Origin: Spirochaetae bacterium HGW-Spirochaetae-7
Lineage (GTDB): Bacteria > Spirochaetota > Spirochaetia > Treponematales > UBA12059
Direction of reading: 5' to 3'
Assembly (NCBI GenBank): GCA_002839245.1
Contig: PGXR01000052.1
Coordinates: 1 to 13,842 of the forward strand
DNA: 13,842 nucleotides
Shown here: positions 1 to 5,337 of the stretch, piece by piece
How positions within the stretch are numbered: the stretch's first letter is position 1
Layout: each line of letters opens with the position of its first letter
The notes under the pieces: generated by a model
The model's database searches: none
What the model was told of the DNA's origin: nothing
The model's input: only the letters and a program-made list of their open reading frames with translations
Translations under genes and position numbers: made by a program

Positions 1-79
1 GCGATGGTGGAATTGGCAGACACGCTAGCTTGAGGTGCTAGTGCCGAGAGGCATGGAGGTTCAAGTCCTCTTCGCCGCA
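1..79 (+). tRNA. tRNA-Leu (anticodon GAG), 5' end cut by window edge
   Basis: This is a type II (long variable arm) leucine tRNA. The anticodon stem is 25-29/37-41 with loop 30-36 and anticodon GAG at 32-34, reading CUC and CUU. The variable arm is 42-45/50-53 with a GAGA loop. The T arm is 55-59/67-71 with loop UUCAAGU. The 3' acceptor strand is UCGCCGC (72-78) and A79 is the discriminator. Only GCGA of the 5' acceptor strand is present (1-4), pairing with 72-75, so the first three nucleotides (inferred GCG) lie before the window. Read that way, the acceptor stem has no mismatch. CCA is not encoded and must be added after transcription. The promoter lies outside the window. Confidence 0.95.
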
Positions 80-80
80 T

Positions 81-120
81 AAAACAAAGCCCCGACCGAA
101 AGGTCGGGGCTTTGTTTTAA
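81..120 (+). terminator. Rho-independent terminator of tRNA-Leu
   Basis: A perfect 17-bp stem (81-97 with 102-118) closes a GAAA tetraloop. It has a GC-rich core and an A-rich 5' arm matched by a T-rich 3' arm, the classic bidirectional intrinsic terminator form. It begins two bases after the tRNA discriminator, so the primary transcript probably ends here. Confidence 0.93.
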
Positions 121-124
121 ATAA

Positions 125-264
125 GCGGCGAAGAGGACTTGAACCAGAGCGAGCGCCGAGCGATAGCGAGGAAGAGCACGCACGATGCGTGCGGAAGCGA
201 GCGTAGGCGCCCGGAAGCGCGAGACACGATGTCGAGCGCTGGAGGGAAAGTCCTCTTCGCCGCA
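125..264. repeat. Hairpin element bounded by inverted and direct copies of the tRNA-Leu 3' end
   Basis: Positions 125-145 are an exact 21-nt reverse complement of tRNA positions 58-78. Positions 248-264 are an exact 17-nt direct copy of tRNA positions 63-79. The two ends of the element therefore pair with each other over 16 bp (125-140 with 248-263). Between them are about 105 nt of GC-rich sequence with no credible ORF. It holds a local hairpin at 176-182/186-192 (GCACGCA, loop CGA) and recurring GGAAGCG/GAGCG words. The element sits between two plus-strand terminators. It is not a tRNA, since no anticodon or D arm can be drawn. It could be a non-autonomous mobile or repetitive element with tRNA-derived ends, an integration scar, or a structured RNA. 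I do not recognise a named family. Confidence 0.75.
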
Positions 265-271
265 ACACTGC

Positions 272-294
272 AAGTCCTTGTTTCACAAGGATTT
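272..294. other. Small hairpin between tRNA-tail element and second terminator
   Basis: A 9-bp stem (272-280 with 286-294, one G-T wobble) encloses a five-base loop. It is AT-richer than the neighbouring element and carries no T tract of its own, so its role is unclear. It may be part of a tandem terminator with the hairpin at 299-329. Confidence 0.5.
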
Positions 295-298
295 ACTT

Positions 299-334
299 AA
301 AAGCCCGTTCCGAAATGGAGCGGGCTTTTTATTT
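299..334. terminator. Bidirectional intrinsic terminator
   Basis: A 13-bp stem (299-311 with 317-329, one G-T wobble) is followed on the plus strand by TTTTTATTTT. On the minus strand the stem ends in four T, so it can also terminate the leftward MFS transporter gene ending at 418. On the plus strand it is a second terminator about 200 nt after the one following the tRNA, bracketing the hairpin element. Confidence 0.85.
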
Positions 335-417
335 TGCGGGAGTTGATGTTGACCAAATTACAGTTCTCACCCGGAGGCGGACTGTAGCTCCCTTGCAGAT
401 GTCCAGCATTGACAGCC

Positions 418-1611
418 CTATTCCCTCAGAGTCCCGGCGATGAGTGCGCTCATGGCGAGCAAGGCACTGGCGACGAGGATGGCGATCGTGAATGAGCCGT
501 CCTTGCCCCGAAGTGCTTCCATCAGGTAGACGAAGACCACGGCAGCCTGTCCAAATAGCTGGATGAGGCCGTTCGATGTGCCCTCCGGTGTCGGCCGCGT
601 TATCTCCGACACGTACTGCATGCCAACCGGGAGTACGCTCGTCAGGAAGAATCCCAGGATGGCGGAAGCAAGGCAGAGCAGCAGGAAGCTTTGTGCGTAG
701 GCGAGGCCCAGCAAGCCAGGTATGCACAGTGCGACGCCGAGGATTATGAAGGGCCTTCGCTTGCCGCGCCTGTCCGAGATGGCGGGGATGATGACGGCTC
801 CCAGGACGCCGGAGAGCAGTATGACGGCGCCGAGCGTACCGGCTTCCTGCGGCGAAAAGCCGCGGGGCCTGACTATGGCTTCTATCCAGGTCGAAATTCC
901 GTTGAACACGCCGAGGCACACGAAGGAGATTATCAGGAAGCGCCTGAATGAGGGCACCGTGAATGCGTGCCTGAGCCCTGCGAGCATCAGCGACCTCGCC
1001 TCTCCGGCGTCGTCGCTCGGCGGCGTGGCCGGACGCTCACGGGCCACCACGATGAAGACGAGCGCGCAGGCAGCGGAGAAAAGGCCATAGTACAGCTGTA
1101 TCGTCGGTATGGAGACGCTCGCGGCAAGGGCCGGCGTGAGGACCATGCCCAGTGCCGTGCCAAGCAGGCTGGCCAGAGTGACGAGGCCGACCGCGGTCGC
1201 CCGCTGCCGTGGCGGGAACCACAGCGCGGGCACCTTGGTCCATGCGTTGAGCATGAACGGCTGGGAGGCGGCCAGTCCCACCGTCGCGATCAACGCCAGG
1301 GTGTAATCAGGACCGGCGAGGCCCCTCAGGACTCCAGCCACGCCCATCAGCGAGGAACCGAAGCCGACGGATTTCCTGAAACCGAGGGTGTCTATGGCCC
1401 ACGAGACCGGAATTGACAGCGGTACGAAGGCGATCATGAAGAGCATCGAGAAGAACCCTATCCTGAGGTCGGAAACGCCGTACAGCGTGGCGGCCTGCCC
1501 GGTGACTGGCGCGTATGAAATCCAGAGCACCTGTATGGCGAGGTTGACCAGCATGAAAGCGCCGAGCACCGCCCAACGGTATCCGTATACTTTCGTCGTA
1601 GTACTGTCCAT
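418..1611 (-). CDS. MFS transporter, FLVCR-like
   Basis: A 397-residue inner-membrane protein with the hydrophobic pattern of a 12-helix major facilitator. The loop 2-3 signature is at about residues 74-80 (DTLGFRK) and the equivalent SDRRGKRR at 279-286. Resemblance to the FLVCR/DIRC2 group comes from the N-terminal YRW start, the WISYAP region near 30, the segment WTKVPALWFPPRQRATA (124-140), and PEGTSNGL (342-349). Eukaryotic members move haem, choline or ethanolamine; the bacterial substrate is unknown, so none is assigned. The start is the ATG at 1611 because GGAAGGA lies 8 nt upstream (1620-1626). A longer ATG start at 1644 would fall inside the promoter -10. The gene ends near the bidirectional terminator at 299-329. 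Confidence 0.88.
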   Translation of the reverse strand: MDSTTTKVYGYRWAVLGAFMLVNLAIQVLWISYAPVTGQAATLYGVSDLRIGFFSMLFMIAFVPLSIPVSWAIDTLGFRKSVGFGSSLMGVAGVLRGLAGPDYTLALIATVGLAASQPFMLNAWTKVPALWFPPRQRATAVGLVTLASLLGTALGMVLTPALAASVSIPTIQLYYGLFSAACALVFIVVARERPATPPSDDAGEARSLMLAGLRHAFTVPSFRRFLIISFVCLGVFNGISTWIEAIVRPRGFSPQEAGTLGAVILLSGVLGAVIIPAISDRRGKRRPFIILGVALCIPGLLGLAYAQSFLLLCLASAILGFFLTSVLPVGMQYVSEITRPTPEGTSNGLIQLFGQAAVVFVYLMEALRGKDGSFTIAILVASALLAMSALIAGTLRE

Positions 1612-1642
1612 GATCGTGTTCCTTCCAGGATGACTGGCGACC

Positions 1643-1672
1643 ACTATAGGGTGGGGCAGGCGCGGGACTCAA
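1643..1672 (-). promoter_or_regulatory. Sigma70-like promoter for MFS transporter
   Basis: On the minus strand, TTGAGT (1667-1672) and TATAGT (1643-1648) are 18 nt apart. The predicted transcript start near 1636 gives a leader of about 25 nt that contains the Shine-Dalgarno at 1620-1626. The transporter may thus be transcribed independently of the small gene upstream. Confidence 0.5.
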
Positions 1673-1708
1673 GCGGCTTTCGAGGAATGGCGGATCGTTC
1701 GGGAGGGC

Positions 1709-1969
1709 TTATACGGCGAGCAGGCGGTCGCGTGACGCCAATGCGGCGCGGCCGTACGCCTCGATGCACATTTCAAGGATCTGCATACGGTTTTCACCCG
1801 ATAGGGAGGCGGCCTCGTGGAGTTCGAACAGCGTCGCGGCGTATGATTCCAGGAAGGCTTCGTCCTTCAGGTGCCCGAGCAGTTTCCTGGACGCGAGGAT
1901 GCACAGCTGCCTGGACGGCAGCGGGATCGTCGAGAGCCTCGATTCGAGATAACCAAAAAAAGCTTCCAT
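1709..1969 (-). CDS. Small helical protein of unknown function (86 aa)
   Basis: I do not recognise a family. The product begins MEAFFGYLESRLS and is predicted largely alpha-helical, with no signal peptide or membrane segment and two cysteines. The region LFELHEAASLSGENRMQILEM suggests a soluble helical bundle. The start is the ATG at 1969, because GAGGA lies 5 nt upstream (1975-1979). An upstream in-frame ATG at 2026 has no ribosome binding site and precedes the predicted transcript start. It lies 97 nt upstream of the MFS gene on the same strand, so cotranscription is possible, though the MFS gene also has a promoter-like sequence. The ribosome binding site and lack of a better ORF in the region support a real gene. 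Confidence 0.68.
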   Translation of the reverse strand: MEAFFGYLESRLSTIPLPSRQLCILASRKLLGHLKDEAFLESYAATLFELHEAASLSGENRMQILEMCIEAYGRAALASRDRLLAV

Positions 1970-2004
1970 GGTGGTCCTCGATTCGTCTATCGCTTGGGCT
2001 ATGG

Positions 2005-2034
2005 CGGTCGCGGGCGACCGTCCCATTCAGTATA
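2005..2034 (-). promoter_or_regulatory. Possible promoter -10 and leader hairpin for the 86-aa gene
   Basis: On the minus strand a TATACT -10 (2029-2034) lies about 60 nt before the start codon; no good -35 is visible. Just downstream, in the predicted leader, 2005-2011 and 2014-2020 form a short inverted repeat (CGGTCGC/GCGACCG). It could be a small RNA hairpin or an operator half-site pair. Confidence 0.3.
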
Positions 2035-2078
2035 TCGGCTCATTGCGGTGGCGTGCTTAGCCCCCGGCATCGGGCACC

Positions 2079-2107
2079 TTGCCTTCGACAGAATGTTGAA
2101 CGATACT
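2079..2107 (+). promoter_or_regulatory. Possible promoter for cytochrome gene, implying a leaderless start
   Basis: TTGCCT (2079-2084) and GATACT (2102-2107) are separated by 17 nt, each matching 4 of 6 consensus bases. The expected transcript start (2113-2115) coincides with the ATG at 2115. That fits with the absence of any Shine-Dalgarno before this gene, unlike most neighbours. Confidence 0.35.
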
Positions 2108-2114
2108 GCTTTCC

Positions 2115-3035
2115 ATGAAACCACGACACCAACGACTTCTTGCTGTCGCAATCGCTACCATTTGCTTGCCGGCGCTGGCTTCGGCGCAGGGCCAGGTCAA
2201 GACCTTCGAGCCATCGAAGGTCGTCGCCGCCATAGGCACCTACTGTTCGGCCTGCCACGGCTGGGCTTCCGGCTATGACGGCATCATTGGGAGCGGCAAG
2301 ATAGTTCCCGGCGATCCTGGCGCGAGCCTCCTGATTTCGGTGGTCGAGTCCGGCTACATGCCGCCCGCTGGTCCTAAATTCAAGGCGGACGAGCTGGACG
2401 CAGTGCGCGCCTGGATAGCGGCCGGAGCTCCGGGTTCCGATGTCGTAGCCAGCGATGCGACGAGCGGGGCGACGGCGGTGGACGGAGCGCCGGGATTGCC
2501 CGTCGGGAAGGGCGGATTCCTCGGTTTCCCGAGCAAGGCGGCCTACCACCGCGCTGCTGGCTGGACTTCCTCCGGCCTGCTTCTCGCCGCGGGGGCAGTC
2601 GGCGCCGTGCGCGCTTACAACCTGATAACTGCCGGCCATGACTACCGGGACGCCAATGGAATTGGCGAGGATCAGATCAGTGCCCTGTGCAGCAGCGAGA
2701 TACAGTCGCTCTGGTCGGACGGGCAGGCGCTCAGGTGGACCCATGTCGGCCTGCTCGTGGCGGGCGAGACTATCTACCTGGGCAACGCGATCACCGGCAT
2801 CCAGATGCTGTCGCCGGCCCACGCGGGTCCTCCGAACCGATCGGACCTGCACCGCTGGGCGTTCTTCACGCACGCGGGTCTCATGGCCGCCGAGGTAGTG
2901 CTAGGCTTCCTTACCACCGACGCGCTGTCAAAGGGCGACCACGAGCTGGTCAGCTCCCTCGGCGTGGCCCACGCCGCAGTAGGCCTCGCGATCCCGGTCG
3001 TGATGATCGCCTCGGGCGTCGTAATCGGGCAGTGA
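2115..3035 (+). CDS. Exported c-type cytochrome domain fused to four-helix His-rich membrane domain
   Basis: A 306-residue redox protein. Residues 1-24 are a Sec signal peptide ending ASA. A small cytochrome c-like domain follows (about 28-106). It has haem-attachment motif CSACH at 44-48 (H48 axial ligand), likely second ligand M82 in YMPPAGPKF, and the end motif AVRAWIAAGAP (96-106) common in the YCxxCH/PSCyt1-like class. After a Ala/Gly-rich linker come four probable transmembrane helices (about 146-166, 208-230, 248-267, 282-304). Conserved-looking histidines H145, H210, H246, H253 and H286 lie at or in these helices, suggesting a cytochrome b561-like haem-binding bundle. The inferred role is electron transfer between membrane and periplasm; partner and substrate are unknown. 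No ribosome binding site precedes the ATG. Confidence 0.8.
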   Translation: MKPRHQRLLAVAIATICLPALASAQGQVKTFEPSKVVAAIGTYCSACHGWASGYDGIIGSGKIVPGDPGASLLISVVESGYMPPAGPKFKADELDAVRAWIAAGAPGSDVVASDATSGATAVDGAPGLPVGKGGFLGFPSKAAYHRAAGWTSSGLLLAAGAVGAVRAYNLITAGHDYRDANGIGEDQISALCSSEIQSLWSDGQALRWTHVGLLVAGETIYLGNAITGIQMLSPAHAGPPNRSDLHRWAFFTHAGLMAAEVVLGFLTTDALSKGDHELVSSLGVAHAAVGLAIPVVMIASGVVIGQ

Positions 3036-3036
3036 T

Positions 3037-3074
3037 CCGGGGGAGCCGTCGGCAATCCGCCGCGGCTCCCCCGG
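3037..3074. terminator. Strong hairpin between convergent genes
   Basis: A perfect 12-bp GC-rich stem (3037-3048 with 3063-3074) has an inner 4-bp extension (3050-3053 with 3059-3062). It starts right after the cytochrome stop and lies 7 nt from the end of the opposing gene at 3082. There is no T tract on either strand, so it may act as a Rho-dependent or structural 3' end for both transcripts rather than a canonical intrinsic terminator. Confidence 0.6.
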
Positions 3075-3081
3075 CGAGAAA

Positions 3082-5325
3082 CTACTCGTCGCTCATGAAC
3101 TGTATCGTTTCAGTCTGTTCAGATGCCCGACCGCCTACCGAGGGTGAACCGGCGCCCGCGATGCCCGCTCCCGCCGTGCCGGCGCCCGCCGTGCCGGCGC
3201 CTACGCTTGCCAGGTAGGCGAAATCCCGCACGCGTTCGGCATTTATCGCCACGGCTTTCTCGAAAGCCGTTTTTGCGCTCGTGAAGTCGGAGATCGCGTT
3301 GTACGCCAGCGATGTATTAACCAGCACCATCTGGGCCGAAAGGGTCGAACCCTTGCCCTGCGTATCGAGAGCTTTCGACGCCGTCTGGTAGGCGGCGATG
3401 GCCTTGCGGTATTCCTTCTGGATGTACGCTATGTTGCCCAGGTTGACCTGGGTGCTGGTAAACGCGGGGTCGATTTTCAGGGCGCGCTGGAAAGCAGTTT
3501 CCGCCTCCTTGACCTTGCCGTAGCGGGCATAGGCTATGCCCAGGATGTTCCAGTCTTTCTTGTCACCGCTTTTTGCCGCGATGGCCGATAGCTCCGACAG
3601 GGCGGCGTTGCTGAGTCCGGTGAATTCACTTCGGTATATGGCAGTCAGCTCCTCTTTCGATCCGTATTGCAGGCCGAGGTCCGACTCCCTGAGGGCTACC
3701 GGTCGATAGAGCGCCTGAGCCTCGGCGGTACGGTTGAAGGCCCGTTGCGTCGCATCCGTTTCGTAGAGTCTCCACAGTTCGGCACCGCGCCGCCATGCGT
3801 CGAGGAACGATTGTTTGCCTATCAGGGTAATTTCCACGGGAACCCAGAGCTGGTCGTTGACCACGAAGGTCATGCCACGGTCGGGATAGAGATCCTTGTA
3901 GTCCCGTGCCGCAAGCTTGGTGTTGAAGGCCGGGTAGATATGCCCTGGAACCGTTATGAACCCCGTCTCTATGCCCACCGATTCAAGGAGGCTCGCGAAG
4001 AGGACCGTCAGGTCGTCGCAGTCGCCGCTTCCCCTGACGAGTGTGGAGCGCCCGAGGCTCACCGAGTCCAGGGCGACGGCCCCTGTCTGCGCCTTGATGA
4101 AGGGGCTCGATGGATCGGCCTGGTATATGAGTCCGAGCCTGCCGAGCGCGGCATAGACCTGCACCGCCGTCTGTAGGGGCTCGTTGAGTTGCGCGAGGGT
4201 TTCCGCCTTGAGGTTCTGGCGGATGTAGCTAGCGTAGTTGCGCAGGGCGGAATCGGCCGGCGTTATGAAGGCTCCCACTTTCCTGTCGTCGTCCCAGACT
4301 ATGGCCGTCCTGTCCATCAGCTCGTAGGAAAGCGGGAATCGCTGCTCGACCGGTCGCCCGCGGAAGCGGTAGCGGACGGAAAGTTCGCCTGCCAGCGGCG
4401 TCGATCCTTCCGTGCGGAAGACTTCCTGGTTGAAGGCCGCGACGAGTCCGACCTCGACCGAGCCTTTCGCCGGTATCGACGCGAGGCTGGCGACCGGTGT
4501 CGGGGCGTCCATGTAGCCGGGCTGGAAGAAGGAAACCTCGATGTCTGTCAGCTCCGCCTTCTCGTCGTTTGTCAGGGTAATCATCGCGAAAGGCTTTGAC
4601 GCGTAATAGCTCTGCATGGCGGCGAAGACGGGCGGCAGCTTACCCGATGACAGCCGCAGCGCGCGTATCAGCGCCGCCGGCGAGTCCGGGTCTTGCCCGA
4701 AACGGTATGAAACCGAGAAACCCACCCCGAAGGAGAAACCGTCGAATTCGGTGAGGGGCCCCAGCGTCTGGGCGTAGCGAACGGCGGGATGCACGTCCAC
4801 GGCAAAATTGTACGAGGGTATCAATCCTATCCGCGCCCCGGCGTCCGCGAACCAGCCCGGGGATCCGGTCACCCTCAGTGGATCGAGGTTTTTAAAATAT
4901 GTTTGGGCGTAAGCGCCCGAAAGGTCCAGGCCGAGTTCGAAGTTCTTGGAAAACCGGGTCGAGTACGATACGCCGAGGACCCCGAACCATTGGGAGTGGT
5001 CCCAGGTTCCGCCGCCCGCGCTGCCCGTCTCCAGGTAGCTCGTGTTCCCTGCCCTGAAAAAAGGCTGGAGAACGGGTATCGAGGGGATTGGAGCTCGCAA
5101 TTCGGAGGCTATCTCCCTGACGACGAAGGAAGACGGAAATCCCGCGAATGCCTGCAGGCTCTTGTACTCGGCTCCGACCGAGAGGGGAAACCGATAGTAG
5201 TTGTTCAGGTCGCCTTCCGACTGGCGGGTCTGCGCTCCGATCGCGCCGGTGGAAAGCGCCAGCAAAACGGCCATGAAAAGCACGGGTACGTGCACGCCGT
5301 CAATCCAGTCATGGTTGTTGCCCAT
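3082..5325 (-). CDS. Exported transglutaminase-like and TPR protein with beta-rich N-terminus
   Basis: A 747-residue envelope protein. Residues 12-31 form a signal peptide core ending AIGA. Residues 40-210 alternate aromatic and small residues in strands (for example FGVGFSVSYRFG, 199-210), like an outer-membrane beta barrel. Residues 225-340 look like an all-beta spacer. A transglutaminase-like core spans about 355-510: nucleophile C436 in RGSGDCDD, H462 in VPGHIYPAF, and E498 in WVPVEIT where Asp is usual. TPR-type helices follow (about 585-705; AYARYGKVKEAETAFQRALKIDP is clear), then a Gly/Ala tract with 5-residue repeats. In such domains the activity may be protease, cross-linking or only scaffolding; none is proven here. 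The start is fixed by AAGGAGG (5332-5338) 6 nt upstream, which overlaps the stop of the preceding gene, implying translational coupling. Confidence 0.82.
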   Translation of the reverse strand: MGNNHDWIDGVHVPVLFMAVLLALSTGAIGAQTRQSEGDLNNYYRFPLSVGAEYKSLQAFAGFPSSFVVREIASELRAPIPSIPVLQPFFRAGNTSYLETGSAGGGTWDHSQWFGVLGVSYSTRFSKNFELGLDLSGAYAQTYFKNLDPLRVTGSPGWFADAGARIGLIPSYNFAVDVHPAVRYAQTLGPLTEFDGFSFGVGFSVSYRFGQDPDSPAALIRALRLSSGKLPPVFAAMQSYYASKPFAMITLTNDEKAELTDIEVSFFQPGYMDAPTPVASLASIPAKGSVEVGLVAAFNQEVFRTEGSTPLAGELSVRYRFRGRPVEQRFPLSYELMDRTAIVWDDDRKVGAFITPADSALRNYASYIRQNLKAETLAQLNEPLQTAVQVYAALGRLGLIYQADPSSPFIKAQTGAVALDSVSLGRSTLVRGSGDCDDLTVLFASLLESVGIETGFITVPGHIYPAFNTKLAARDYKDLYPDRGMTFVVNDQLWVPVEITLIGKQSFLDAWRRGAELWRLYETDATQRAFNRTAEAQALYRPVALRESDLGLQYGSKEELTAIYRSEFTGLSNAALSELSAIAAKSGDKKDWNILGIAYARYGKVKEAETAFQRALKIDPAFTSTQVNLGNIAYIQKEYRKAIAAYQTASKALDTQGKGSTLSAQMVLVNTSLAYNAISDFTSAKTAFEKAVAINAERVRDFAYLASVGAGTAGAGTAGAGIAGAGSPSVGGRASEQTETIQFMSDE
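3149..3208. repeat. Four imperfect 15-bp tandem units inside the transglutaminase-TPR gene
   Basis: Units at 3149-3163, 3164-3178, 3179-3193 and 3194-3208 follow the pattern CCGGCGCCCGCCGTG with few changes. On the coding (minus) strand they encode AGAG[T/I] repeats near the C-terminus (residues about 706-725). The 15-bp period keeps the reading frame, so copy changes would alter length only. Confidence 0.85.
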
Positions 5326-5337
5326 CGCCAGCCTCCT

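Noticed and set aside
1..79. Complete tRNA with an A-C mismatch in the acceptor stem
   Set aside because: Pairing GCGA (1-4) with 72-75 gives a perfect stem if three bases (GCG) precede the window, and the D-arm spacing then matches known tRNA-Leu, so it is simply cut at the edge.
248..264. A second tRNA-Leu gene or pseudogene
   Set aside because: Only the last 17 nt match; no anticodon, D or variable arm can be drawn upstream.
38..286. Minus-strand ORFs of 82 and 70 aa across the tRNA and its tail element
   Set aside because: They read through the tRNA, a terminator and the hairpin, have no ribosome binding site and no protein-like composition.
1630..2118. A 162-aa plus-strand ORF over the small gene region
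   Set aside because: Arg/Ser/Trp-rich low-complexity translation, and it opposes the 86-aa gene that has a good ribosome binding site.
2040..2873. A 277-aa minus-strand ORF antisense to the cytochrome gene
   Set aside because: Arg-rich shadow; the plus-strand frame has signal peptide, CxxCH and membrane helices.
3149..3208. CRISPR-like array
   Set aside because: The units are contiguous 15-bp coding repeats without spacers.
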